Shown: in pieces, positions 44,601 to 53,065 of the stretch
Layout of the letters: each line of letters begins with the position of its first letter
Position numbering within the stretch: position 1 is the first letter of the stretch
DNA from: JANQIV01 sp050117315
GTDB taxonomy: Bacteria > Bacteroidota > Ignavibacteria > Ignavibacteriales > Melioribacteraceae
Assembly (NCBI GenBank): GCA_050117315.1
Contig: JASFMY010000012.1
Span: 15,961 to 79,960 of the forward strand
Direction: 5' to 3'
Length of the DNA: 64,000 nt
The notes under the pieces: generated by a model
Database searches by the model: none
What the model saw: only the letters and a program-made list of their open reading frames with translations
Told to the model about the DNA's origin: nothing
Program-made: the position numbers and the translations under genes

Positions 44601-46064
44601 TTACTCACTCGTTGTTTTTAAATGTGTTGAAACCGGCGATATAGATACCCCGGCCGACTGTGCACCTTCAAGTCTTTGGGGATTGTTTTGCAAATCAATT
44701 ATGTAATCTGCAAGCGCATCAAGTTCCTTTTCGTTACCGGGGAAAGGTGGCATGTAGTATCTCCCCTTATGCATAACCGGCACGTAGTTTAATATTTCCT
44801 GCTTATCTAATTTTTGTTCTTCTTTCATAAAAAGTTTTTCAAATTTATAAACAATTGAATTGGCATTGTTAGTTGTATGGCAGCGGCTGCATGTAATTAG
44901 AAAAGCATTTTTTCCCGCTTCCAGCTTATTTTCTTCGGTTATTTCATTCGTCGATACATAAGTTGAATGCTTTAAGACGCCTTCCTCTTTGAATAAAGGG
45001 TAATCTTCAACTCTAATCAAGTTTGAATACATGTATTCTTCAATAACATAAGGCTTACGGATAAATTCTCTTATCCTTTCAAACCATCCGATTGTCAGCA
45101 GTGTAGCCGCAATAGGAATAATCAAAAGAGTTTTCGAAGTTCTCTTAGGAGCTAAGCCTGCCCAAATTGCGGCCAGCATTGAAACAATTATTGTAGCAAT
45201 AAGAAAATAGACCAAGTAATCATACCAGTTTTGAAACCGCTGAGTAGCCACTGCAACCGGAATGTTTCCAACCATTAGATCGGGAATTTTATAGTAATAG
45301 AAAACCCCGGCGGATAAAACATGCGGAGTCCATAAAAACATCCAGATGGAAATATTCTTAAAAACTTTTGAACGGAACTCCGTCTTTTCTTTTAAATAAA
45401 GGACTGTTAAAAGGAGAGCTACGGAACCGGCCATCACAAATGCCAACGGGGTTCTGAATAAAAGCTGGGGCAAATAAATCGGGTTGAAGAATCCGTCTAT
45501 CAAGGTTTTATTTCCTACCCAGCTCCCGGTATCCATCATATAACCGAGTATACCGACAATTATTGCCATAGTTAACCATGAAAAGACACTCAAAGCCGCA
45601 CCGGCAACAATATGTTTGAATTTGGCTTTTTCGGATTTGCGTGAACTCTTCCATGTAAGAAAATAGATCATCACAAAAATTACTTCGAGAACAAATACTA
45701 TCCATTCGGTGAACCAGGCTCCAAAGAAAACACGAATCAGACTACCGATCCCGTTCGGGCTTATCAATGCCACCGAAAACCAAATACCAACTCCTGTTAA
45801 GGCTCCTATTGACGTAGTAATTACAAACGATACAAACATAAATTTGCGAGCAAGTTCATCCCATTTTTTACCCTCCTCAGGGTTTGTTTTGCTTTCGTTG
45901 TAACCCCTGAACTCGAACCAGGTAACAATAGGGATAAAACCCACGGCCAATGCATGGTTGATCATTACATGAACAACGGCAATAATCGCAATAAGAAGTC
46001 TGTCTCCCATAAAATCGAGATGAAATAAAGGAAAATCCAAAATCACCCTCCAAGCTTTACTCAA
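44601..46064 (-). CDS. Cytochrome bd-like oxidase subunit I fused to cytochrome c
   Basis: A 487-residue protein. The N-terminal two thirds has nine or so transmembrane helices resembling CydA: HVMINHALAVGFIPIVTWFEF in the first, with the putative heme His residues, then GALTGVGIWFSVALISPNGIG and TEWIVFVLEV. From about residue 385 a soluble domain carries CSRCH, a covalent heme-c site, and a possible Met ligand in YYMPPFPG. The quinol-binding Q-loop motif of classical CydA is not visible, so the electron donor may be a cytochrome or another carrier. Homologous bd-like oxidases with heme c are known in Nitrospirota and others; what they reduce is debated. Confidence 0.75.
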   Translation of the reverse strand: MSKAWRVILDFPLFHLDFMGDRLLIAIIAVVHVMINHALAVGFIPIVTWFEFRGYNESKTNPEEGKKWDELARKFMFVSFVITTSIGALTGVGIWFSVALISPNGIGSLIRVFFGAWFTEWIVFVLEVIFVMIYFLTWKSSRKSEKAKFKHIVAGAALSVFSWLTMAIIVGILGYMMDTGSWVGNKTLIDGFFNPIYLPQLLFRTPLAFVMAGSVALLLTVLYLKEKTEFRSKVFKNISIWMFLWTPHVLSAGVFYYYKIPDLMVGNIPVAVATQRFQNWYDYLVYFLIATIIVSMLAAIWAGLAPKRTSKTLLIIPIAATLLTIGWFERIREFIRKPYVIEEYMYSNLIRVEDYPLFKEEGVLKHSTYVSTNEITEENKLEAGKNAFLITCSRCHTTNNANSIVYKFEKLFMKEEQKLDKQEILNYVPVMHKGRYYMPPFPGNEKELDALADYIIDLQNNPQRLEGAQSAGVSISPVSTHLKTTSE

Positions 46065-46183
46065 AAGATATACATGCCATCTATCAATATAAATAAGATT
46101 TATATTTTAATAAAATCATAAAATCAATAATGAAACACCTACGGTGTTTTTCCTTTTTGGGAAATATCTTTTTCTAATATAGA

Positions 46184-46216
46184 ATAAACCAACTTCCTCC
46201 AAGGAAGTTGGTTTAT
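46184..46216. terminator. Perfect stem-loop downstream of the first PS-10 peptidase
   Basis: A 15-bp perfect stem (ATAAACCAACTTCCT and complement) with a 3-base loop. The same structure occurs behind the second peptidase gene at 48231-48269, so it belongs to the duplicated segment and is probably its terminator or mRNA-stabilising hairpin. Here it is separated from the gene by a MITE insertion. Confidence 0.75.
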
Positions 46217-46219
46217 ATA

Positions 46220-46361
46220 CCTGTTGCAAATTGGTTTTGGGATTTTGCTATAAAGTCCTCTCTTTTTAAGACCTGCCCGCCGTACGAGACTTTGGAAGGC
46301 GGGGAGGATTTAGGTGAGTTCTAAATAAAAACTAAATCCCAAAACCAATTTGGCTTGTGTT
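46220..46361 (-). mobile_element. MITE, copy B, with empty-site comparison
   Basis: A 142-bp element of the same family as 22985-23094, internally inverted relative to it. Ends CAAATTGGTTTTGGGA and TCCCAAAACCAATTTG are present. It interrupts a stretch that is continuous in the peptidase paralogue: the sequence around 48260-48280 reads GGTTTATATATAATAGAA, while here GGTTTATATA and TATAATAGAA are split by the element. The target therefore shows a duplicated TA. It carries an extra GCCTTCC...GGCGGGC-type insertion inside. Confidence 0.9.
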
Positions 46362-46374
46362 TATAATAGAATTT

Positions 46375-47682
46375 CTATTCAAACTCATAATTGATTTCTA
46401 TATCCAGCCATTCTTCTAATTTAGAAAGGATAAACTGCCTGTCTTCTTTGGAAAAATGTTTTATTCTTGTCCTATGATTTCCCTCGGGCTTAAACATAAC
46501 AATTGAGTTTGTTCTGCCGGTTAAAGCAACAGCAGGGGCTGCCCACGGATCATTTTCGCCGTAAATGTAAAGCATATTGTTGCCGTTTAGCCTAAGCCAA
46601 TTTCTAATGTCAAGCATAACATCGGAATTAAAAGTCATTTCCGCACCAGGAGGATCAAATATATGACTTGTCCCCTCTTGTGCGTAATCCAGCAATCCTT
46701 CGAAAGGAGTTGTATCATAGGCGTAATATCCAATCTCGGTAAAAGCCTGGTAAAAGAAAGGATCCAGTTTGGTAAAGTTTTTATCTTCAACATAACCAAG
46801 TAATCTTTGTTTTTTTAAGTACTCAAACATTTCCTCAACAGTTGCATTTTCTCCCGGGATATCTTCGCAGCCGGGACCAAACCATTGCCAGAACGAAAAT
46901 GAATATTCAAGCACGGCATATTCAAAAGCTTTTTCATATCCCAGATGATCAAACGTCATATCTTTTTCTTTTGCATATTCCTCCATCAGCGGAATAATTT
47001 CAACTTTGTTTTTAAGCAGTATTTTTTGATAAGCTAATATTTTATCCCGGCATTCTTTAGTTCCTACAGTTTCAAGATGTGTATAAATTCTTCTTTCCTC
47101 TTCTTCTAAATTCAGCGGCGCAACATAAGGAACCGAAGCATCAACGTCGTCTTCGTAATATCTCCTATGGAATATTGTTGTCTGTCCCCCTTTGCTGATA
47201 CCGGTACTTACCCACTTACCTTTGTAGTATTCCTTTAACAATTCAATTATTTTATGGTGGTCGGTCGCAGATTGCCATACTGTTAAATACTGCCAATCAA
47301 ATGGTTCGGGAACGGACTCCCCAAAATAACGGTGTTCAATGTTAACCTGGTTTGCATCAATAACTTTTGCCAGTTCCGTTGTAACATTTCTAATTCCATA
47401 ACCGGCAAGGTTTACAACAACAGGTTTATCTTTGTCCATGTGAGAGATATAAATACGCTGCATGAACTTTGGACCGTCCGGGTTTTTATGATCAACAGGC
47501 TGCCGGATATATACTTTATATCCTTCCGTAAACATTGTTGAATCATATTCAATTTTATGGACTTCAATGCCGTCGATTGAATTTAGCCAATTATATAACT
47601 CAGTTTGTTCATCCGGATTTGCAAAAAGTGTAAAGGAAAAAATTACTATTAAAGCCGAAAATAAGAATGATTTGTTTTTCAT
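46375..47682 (-). CDS. PS-10 / S37-type serine peptidase (first copy)
   Basis: A 435-residue secreted hydrolase: signal peptide SFLFSALIVIFSFTLFA, then the PS-10 features FTEGYKVYIRQPVDHKNPDG, FMQRIYISHMDKDKPVVV, IEHRYFGESVPEPFDW and TVWQSATDHHKI. The nucleophile motif GISKGG (Ser163) and the late GENDPWAAPAV and GNHRTRIKHF supply Asp and His. These are alpha/beta-hydrolase tripeptidyl aminopeptidase-like enzymes. It is one of two tandem copies; the second is at 48281. This copy keeps the W-A-A-P context and R-rich His loop expected of the active form. Confidence 0.85.
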   Translation of the reverse strand: MKNKSFLFSALIVIFSFTLFANPDEQTELYNWLNSIDGIEVHKIEYDSTMFTEGYKVYIRQPVDHKNPDGPKFMQRIYISHMDKDKPVVVNLAGYGIRNVTTELAKVIDANQVNIEHRYFGESVPEPFDWQYLTVWQSATDHHKIIELLKEYYKGKWVSTGISKGGQTTIFHRRYYEDDVDASVPYVAPLNLEEEERRIYTHLETVGTKECRDKILAYQKILLKNKVEIIPLMEEYAKEKDMTFDHLGYEKAFEYAVLEYSFSFWQWFGPGCEDIPGENATVEEMFEYLKKQRLLGYVEDKNFTKLDPFFYQAFTEIGYYAYDTTPFEGLLDYAQEGTSHIFDPPGAEMTFNSDVMLDIRNWLRLNGNNMLYIYGENDPWAAPAVALTGRTNSIVMFKPEGNHRTRIKHFSKEDRQFILSKLEEWLDIEINYEFE

Positions 47683-47841
47683 TTTACCACCTTAGATTGT
47701 TCTTTATATCTATCGGAATCGTGAATTTATTCAATACACTTCGACTCCGCTCAGTGTGACAGCCTCACAACGGAATATTACAATGTTTTTTCTTCGGGTT
47801 TTGAGTCTATTTTTGTTTTCAGTAGTTGAAATTTTATCAAT

Positions 47842-48023
47842 TTACTTTTTTGATTTTTCTGAGACGGGTAATTGTTTTACATCATCTTTAATTTTAATTA
47901 TTACTTCCATTGCAGTATTTTTCATTTTTTCGATTATCAATTCTTCTCTTTGCTCAAGCCTAATAATTCTTTCTCTATTTTCTTTGATAAGCGGTGTCTC
48001 TTTATTATTGGTTTCTTAGCCAT
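47842..48023 (-). pseudogene. Frameshifted remnant of a small charged protein gene
   Basis: On the minus strand an ATG at 48023 gives MAKKPIIKR, and after a one-base shift the other frame continues ETPLIKENRERIIRLEQREE, LIIEKMKNTAMEVIIKIK and DDVKQLPVSEKSKK to a stop. The charged helical sequence looks like a real small protein with one frameshift, but I do not recognise a family. It directly precedes the PccB-tail copy at 47831. Confidence 0.4.
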
Positions 48024-48230
48024 ATTACATCGTTTTATTTAAGGCAAAAATAAAAAAAATCGTAATCAATTTTTATATTAAAAAAATAAGATGTTATCTT
48101 TTTGAAAAAACAAATCACTTCATCTTTACTCAGTGTGACAGCCTTACAACGCGGGATATTACAATGTTTTTTCTTCGGGTTTGACACCTGCTCTCAAGCT
48201 TCGTAGATACTTCATTAATGGGGAATATCT

Positions 48231-48269
48231 TATATAAACCAACTTCCTACAAGGAAGTTGGTTTATATA
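48231..48269. terminator. Perfect stem-loop downstream of the second PS-10 peptidase
   Basis: An 18-bp perfect stem (TATATAAACCAACTTCCT and complement) with a 3-base loop, 11 bases past the stop of the gene at 48281. It matches the hairpin at 46184 and is likely the terminator of this paralogous segment. Confidence 0.75.
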
Positions 48270-48280
48270 TAATAGAATTT

Positions 48281-49588
48281 CTATTCAAACTCATAATTGA
48301 TTTCTATATCCAGCCATTCTTCTAATTTAGAAAGGATAAACTGCCTGTCTTCTTTTGAAAAATATTTTATTTTTGTCATATGATTTCCTTTCGGCCTAAA
48401 CATAACAATTGAGTTTGTTCTGCCGGTTAAAGCAACAGCAGAGGCTGAACACGGATCATACTCACCGTAAATGTAAAGCATATTATTCCCGTTTAATCTG
48501 AGCCAGTTTCTTATGTCAAGCATAACATCGGAATTAAAAGTCATTTCAACACCCGGAGGGTCAAAGATATGGTTTGTTCCCTCTTGTGCATAATCCAGCA
48601 GCCCTTCGAAAGGAGTTGTGTCATAAGCGTAATAACCGATTTCCGTAAAAGCCTGGTAAAAGAAAGCATCCAGTCTGGCAAAGTTTTTATCTTCAACATA
48701 TTCAAGTAATTCTTGTTTTTTTAAGTAATCAAACATTTCCCGGACAGTTGTATTTTCTCCCGGGATATCTTCACAGCTAGGACCAAACAATTGCCAGAAC
48801 GAAAACGAATATTCAAGCACAGCATATTCAAAAGCTTTTTCGTAACCTAAGTGATCAAACGACATATTTTTTTCTTTTGCATATTCCTTCATCAACGGCA
48901 TAATTTCATCCTTGTTTTTAAGCAACATTCTTTGATAAGCTAAAATTTTATCCCGGCATTCCTTAGTTCCTACTGTTTCAAGGTGTGTATAAATTCTTCT
49001 TTCCTCTTCTTCCAAATTTAACGGTGCATCATAAGATACGGAAGCATCAACGTCGTCTTCGTAATATCTCCTATGAAAGATTGTTGCCTGTCCCCCTTTG
49101 CTGATGCCCGTGCTTACCCACTTGCCTTTATAGTATTCTTTTAACAATTCAATTATTTTATGGTGGTCGGTCGCAGACTGCCAAACTGTTAAATACTGCC
49201 AATCAAAAGGTTCGGGAACGGACTCCCCAAAATAACGGTGTTCAATGCTAACCTGGTTTGCATCAATAACTTTTGTTAGTTCCGTTGTAACGTTTGTGAT
49301 CGAATAACCGGAAAGGTATACAACAACAGGTTTATCTTTGTCCATGTGAGAGATATAAATACGCTGCTTAAACTTTGGACCGTCCGGGTTTTTATGATCA
49401 ACTGGCTGCTGGATATATACTTTGTATCCTTCCGTGAACATTGTTGAATCATATTCAACTTTATATACTTCAACTCCGTCGACTGAATTTAGCCAATTAT
49501 ATAACTCAGTTTGTTCATCCGGATTTGCAAAAAGTGTAAAGGAAAAAATTACTATTAAAGCCGGAAATAAGAATGATTTGTTTTTCAT
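48281..49588 (-). CDS. PS-10 / S37-type serine peptidase (second copy)
   Basis: A 435-residue tandem paralogue of the protein at 46375, with the same length and signal peptide. The nucleophile motif GISKGG is kept. Changes fall near the other catalytic loops: GENDPWAAP has become GEYDPCSAS, WFGPGCED has become LFGPSCED, and the His loop reads GNHMTKIKYF. Asp and His are retained, but the altered neighbours suggest a changed specificity. It is not a frameshifted copy and appears to be under selection. Probably a local duplication that included the 3' hairpin. Confidence 0.83.
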   Translation of the reverse strand: MKNKSFLFPALIVIFSFTLFANPDEQTELYNWLNSVDGVEVYKVEYDSTMFTEGYKVYIQQPVDHKNPDGPKFKQRIYISHMDKDKPVVVYLSGYSITNVTTELTKVIDANQVSIEHRYFGESVPEPFDWQYLTVWQSATDHHKIIELLKEYYKGKWVSTGISKGGQATIFHRRYYEDDVDASVSYDAPLNLEEEERRIYTHLETVGTKECRDKILAYQRMLLKNKDEIMPLMKEYAKEKNMSFDHLGYEKAFEYAVLEYSFSFWQLFGPSCEDIPGENTTVREMFDYLKKQELLEYVEDKNFARLDAFFYQAFTEIGYYAYDTTPFEGLLDYAQEGTNHIFDPPGVEMTFNSDVMLDIRNWLRLNGNNMLYIYGEYDPCSASAVALTGRTNSIVMFRPKGNHMTKIKYFSKEDRQFILSKLEEWLDIEINYEFE

Positions 49589-49710
49589 TTTATCACCTTA
49601 GATTGTTCTTTAGATTTATCGGAATCGTGAATTTATTCAATAAAGTTTCTGCAAAATAAAAAGTCTGTCATTTCGAATCCCGCAGAATGCATAGGAGGCG
49701 TCAACTTAAC

Positions 49711-49816
49711 GTTGCATAACTAAAATAAATAATCATAGCCACGACCTTTCAGGTCGTGGACAATAAGTCTCTCAACAAAAACTCAGGGCTTTAGCCCAAT
49801 TTTCTCTAATATTTGT
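49711..49816. repeat. Dispersed hairpin repeat, first copy
   Basis: Contains GTTGCATAACTAAAATAAAT, the palindrome CCACGACCTTTCAGGTCGTGG and GGGCTTTAGCCC. An almost identical copy lies at 63726-63829. It may be a structured RNA or a REP-like element. Confidence 0.75.
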
Positions 49817-49956
49817 GCTTCACGGAAGTGATCCCCATGGGAAAAACCCGGATTCTATTCGGTTTCTTATTTCCAACGTGCTGAAGCACGTGGCTATGGA
49901 AAACCCAATTAAGGCTACTGTTTTTTCTCGACCTGAACTGCCAGGGCTACTGTATA

Positions 49957-50071
49957 CTTGTTGCAAAGTTACAAATTGGTTCTGGGACTTTTTTTTATTT
50001 AAAACTCACCTAAATCCTCTCTTAAAAAGAGAGGACTTTATGGCAAAGTCCCAAAACCAATTTGGCTTGCG
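49957..50071 (+). mobile_element. MITE, copy C
   Basis: A 115-bp member of the same family as 22985-23094, in the same orientation, between TA dinucleotides. It shares the ACTCACCTAAATCCTCTCTT internal hairpin and the CCCAAAACCAATTTGGCTTG right end. The left end carries a small insertion (GCAAAGTTACAAATTGG). Confidence 0.85.
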
Positions 50072-50181
50072 TATTCATACTTGCGGTTTTTTTTTGCCAT
50101 CATACAACAACCCCCCTTCGTTTCCCCTTGTTTTTTATTTCGAACAACGGTTAACATCATCTTCTTTTATGCCTTGTAATC

Positions 50182-50862
50182 TTACTCTTCTGCCGGTTCT
50201 TCTTTACTTTTCGTTACCCCCAGGTCTTTAATTACCCTGGCGGAAATGTACTGGTTGTAAAAATCTATATTGGATTCGCGGAATAATTCCATAAGGTTAT
50301 CAAGTTCTTCTTTTAATATTTCATTAGCCTTATCAAAAAGAGAGCTTAAATTTTTACGCGCCGCACTGCGTTCTGCAAAACCTGTTTCCTTATCGGCTAA
50401 AGCATCTATGTATGCCTGTACTTTACTGTTTAATTGAGATAATATTTCTTCCGTTATCCCGTAATCAACCAGCTCTGTTATTAACTCCGCTACTTTATCG
50501 TTAATAAATTTAGCTCTGTTCAGTAAGTCGTTATCCCTCAAAAGTTTTAATGAGGAAGGCGTTACTTTTACAACTGCTTTAAGATCTTCCAGGTTGTTTA
50601 TTTTAGCATAAGCGTATATAACAGACGTAACCGGAATAATTGCGTCTATCATATCATCTTCCGCATTTTCTTTGCCTGCGGTTTTACCGGCAGCAACACT
50701 GTTTAATTCATTATCCTTATTTCTTATATCGTTTATCACACCGGTAAATTTTTCATGCGAGGTTGTTATCATCGGTATGGCTTCTATTGTACTGCTGTTT
50801 TCTTGTAATAAAACATCAACAGCGTTAAACATTGAAAGCAGATTTTCTTCATGTTTGTTCAT
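50182..50862 (-). CDS. Helical protein of unknown function
   Basis: A 226-residue protein without signal peptide or membrane helix. It is predicted nearly all alpha-helical: NLLSMFNAVDVLLQENSS, HEKFTGVINDIRNKDNEL, then SQLNSKVQAYIDALADKETG and a long segment KANEILKEELDNLMELFRE. I do not recognise the family. The abundance of spaced leucines suggests a coiled-coil bundle. It is alone on its strand, and its promoter region upstream contains a 21-nt tandem array, which might be part of its control. Confidence 0.7.
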   Translation of the reverse strand: MNKHEENLLSMFNAVDVLLQENSSTIEAIPMITTSHEKFTGVINDIRNKDNELNSVAAGKTAGKENAEDDMIDAIIPVTSVIYAYAKINNLEDLKAVVKVTPSSLKLLRDNDLLNRAKFINDKVAELITELVDYGITEEILSQLNSKVQAYIDALADKETGFAERSAARKNLSSLFDKANEILKEELDNLMELFRESNIDFYNQYISARVIKDLGVTKSKEEPAEE

Positions 50863-50933
50863 AATACTCCCATTAAGTTAATTAGTATTTGGATTAATTA
50901 ATTGAGAATGCATATTTTATAAATGAAATTGAG

Positions 50934-51263
50934 TTTTCACGAAACCAAAATGAATTTAATACCAACTAAATTGAGTATTAATAAAATCAAAATGATTATT
51001 TATTAAAAAAACAAGCTGTTTATCGACTTCAAGTATTCATTTAACAACATCAAATGACTTTTTAACAATATGAAATGTTCATTTATCGGTTTCTAGGTTC
51101 ATTAAAAAAAATAAAATGAGCATTTAAGAACTTGAAACCGGCATTTAACAACATGAAAACCGCTTTTAATAAACTGAAATATTCTTTTAATTAAGAGAAA
51201 CGGACATTTAAGAAAGTAAAATCAGCTTTAAAAGACCATAAATACATTTTAAATAAATCTTAA
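50934..51263. repeat. Degenerate tandem array with a 21-nt period (array 1)
   Basis: About 15 units of about 21 bases, for example ATTTAACAACATGAAAACCGC and variants ending C or GC, each with a TTTAA-AA-ATGAAA-like core. A few units are 20 or 22 bases. On the minus strand parts of it could encode heptads such as AGFKFLN, but there are stops. It lies upstream of the 50182 gene and downstream of PccB. Confidence 0.75.
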
Positions 51264-51462
51264 TATTCTTAATAAAAGGTTAATTTGAATTGAATAATAT
51301 CATAAATATCTTTTAAAAACAATCATTTACTTTTAAACATAATATCAATTATTAGAAAACATAAATTTATGATAAAAATTTTTGAATAACTTCTTTAGTT
51401 TTCATTGTGTGAATGTTTTTGATAGGCTCCAGGGAATTACATTCTCAAGGATTACATGAAAA

Positions 51463-51523
51463 ATTAGATATCTAAATTTTGCAGAAACTCTAATACACTT
51501 CGACTCCGCTCAGTGTGACAGCC
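51463..51523. repeat. MITE right-end fragment and dispersed repeat next to the PccB gene
   Basis: 51463-51492 is the right end of the TAGAGTTTCTGC MITE (ATTTTGCAGAAACTCTA). It is followed directly by CACTTCGACTCCGCTCAGTG, a widely dispersed type of repeat, and then by the PccB stop codon at 51524. The repeat unit therefore includes the end of a coding gene. Confidence 0.7.
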
Positions 51524-53065
51524 TCACAACGGGATATTACAATGTTTTTTCTTTGGGTTTGAGTCTACTTTTGTTTTCAGCAGTTGAAAAGCATTCACCA
51601 GTTTTAATCTTGTTTCATGCGGCAGGATAATTGCATCAACATAACCGCGCTCTGCTGCAATGTACGGGTTGGCAAATTTTTCAATGTATTCGGAAAGCCT
51701 TTTGTTTAGCTGTTCTTCGGGATTTTCCGCTGAAGCGATATCTTTTTTGAAAATTATTTCCACCGCACCTTTAGGTCCCATCACGGCAATTTCCGCTGAA
51801 GGCCAGGCAAAATTAAAATCACCGCGGATGTGTTTTGAGTTCATCACATCGTAAGCGCCGCCGTACGCTTTACGTGTAATTACAGTAACTTTCGGCACAG
51901 TAGCTTCGCAGAACGCAAACAGCAGTTTTGAACCGTGTCTAATTATGCCGTTCCATTCCTGTTCAGTGCCCGGCAAAAATCCCGGCACATCTTCCAGTAC
52001 AAGTAAAGGAATATTAAACGCATCGCAGAAGCGGATAAACCTTGCACCTTTGGTTGAGGAATTTATATCAAGCACACCCGCCAAAACAGAAGGCTGGTTC
52101 GCAACTATTCCCACGCTCACCCCACCGATACGGGCAAATCCGACAATCAAATTCTGTGCGTAATTTTCATGCACTTCCAAAAATTCATCATCAATCAGCA
52201 AATTTATAATTTCGTGCATGTCGTAAGGTTTGTTCGGGTTTTCCGGCACAATGTTATCGAGCGCATCGACTTTTAAGTCCTGCTCAAAATCAAAATTCTT
52301 TTCCGGCGCGCGGTCTTTCCAGTTTAAGGGAATGTACGACATAAGCTTACGGATATTTTCCAGCACTTCAATTTCGCTTTCAAAAGTAAAATGAGCCACA
52401 CCGCTTTTTGATGCGTGGGTTTCAGCCCCGCCCAGATCTTCGAATGAAACATCCTCGTGTGTAACTGTTTTAACAACATTCGGCCCGGTAACAAACATGT
52501 GTGAAGTATTTTTCACCATAAAAATAAAGTCCGTTATTGCCGGCGAATAAACCGCACCGCCCGCACAGGGTCCTAGTATCGCAGAGATCTGCGGCACTAC
52601 ACCGGAAGCCAAAGTGTTGCGCAAAAAAATATATGCATAACCGCCGAGGCTTACAACGCCTTCCTGTATTCGTGCACCGCCGCTGTCGTTAAGCCCGATA
52701 ACCGGGATGCCAATTTTCATAGCCATATCCATTATCTTGCAGATCTTTTCCGCATGTGCTTCGGAGAGCGATCCCCCGAAGACGGTGAAGTCCTGGCTGA
52801 AAACTACAACCGGACGGTTATCAATACGTGCAAAACCGGTGATAACACCGTCGCCCAAAATCTTCTGCTTATCAAGATCAAAGTCGCTGCTGCGGTGTTT
52901 TACAAGCATGTCTATTTCGTCGAAGCTGCCTTCGTCAACCAAAAGGTTTACCCTTTCCCGTGCTGTTAATTTCCCTTTTTTATGTTGACCCTCTATCTTT
53001 TTTTCGCCCCCGCCAAACTTAGCTTCTTCACGAAGTTCTAATAACTTCTGAAATTTTTCTTTCAT
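51524..53065 (-). CDS. pccB: Propionyl-CoA-carboxylase-type carboxyltransferase subunit
   Basis: A 513-residue biotin-dependent carboxyltransferase of the PccB/MmdA type: GKLTARERVNLLVDEGSF, GGARIQEGVVSLGGYAYIF, GPCAGGAVYSPAITDFIFM, EDVPGFLPGTEQEWNGIIRHG and TRKAYGGAYDVMNSKHIRGD. The C-terminus KKKHCNIPL is the usual K-K-H-x-N-I-P-L ending, so the gene is complete. It would carboxylate propionyl-CoA or decarboxylate methylmalonyl-CoA; the biotin subunits are not adjacent. It overlaps the ABC ATPase gene by 4 nt. Its 3' end is copied at 47733-47831 and 48128-48184. Confidence 0.93.
   Translation of the reverse strand: MKEKFQKLLELREEAKFGGGEKKIEGQHKKGKLTARERVNLLVDEGSFDEIDMLVKHRSSDFDLDKQKILGDGVITGFARIDNRPVVVFSQDFTVFGGSLSEAHAEKICKIMDMAMKIGIPVIGLNDSGGARIQEGVVSLGGYAYIFLRNTLASGVVPQISAILGPCAGGAVYSPAITDFIFMVKNTSHMFVTGPNVVKTVTHEDVSFEDLGGAETHASKSGVAHFTFESEIEVLENIRKLMSYIPLNWKDRAPEKNFDFEQDLKVDALDNIVPENPNKPYDMHEIINLLIDDEFLEVHENYAQNLIVGFARIGGVSVGIVANQPSVLAGVLDINSSTKGARFIRFCDAFNIPLLVLEDVPGFLPGTEQEWNGIIRHGSKLLFAFCEATVPKVTVITRKAYGGAYDVMNSKHIRGDFNFAWPSAEIAVMGPKGAVEIIFKKDIASAENPEEQLNKRLSEYIEKFANPYIAAERGYVDAIILPHETRLKLVNAFQLLKTKVDSNPKKKHCNIPL

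Larger units (their letters stand above)
47683..48280. repeat. Intergenic region carrying copies of the PccB-gene 3' end
   Basis: Between the two peptidase genes. 47733-47831 repeats the final codons plus about 30 downstream bases of the carboxyltransferase at 51524 (on the minus strand: CAACTACTGAAAACAAAA onward, with a one-base shift). 48128-48184 is a shorter copy of the same segment. Both contain TTACAATGTTTTTTCTTCGG and the downstream CTCAGTGTGACAGCC. The first peptidase promoter must lie at 47690-47730. Confidence 0.8.
49589..50181. other. Intergenic region with repeats
   Basis: No gene is recognisable. From left to right it holds the second peptidase promoter side, a fragment of the TAGAGTTTCTGC MITE (49641-49657, then CATTTCGAATCCCGCAGA), a hairpin-rich repeat (49711-49816), a GTGCTGAAGCAC palindrome near 49879, and a MITE copy (49957-50071). 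Confidence 0.6.

Noticed and set aside
47756..48019. Hydrophobic open frame on the plus strand
   Set aside because: It is the complement of a lysine/glutamate-rich relic on the minus strand and of the PccB tail; the apparent membrane helices come from the reverse of charged codons.
50934..51263. Possible CRISPR array
   Set aside because: Units are contiguous and degenerate with no constant repeat alternating with unique spacers; no cas genes are in the window.
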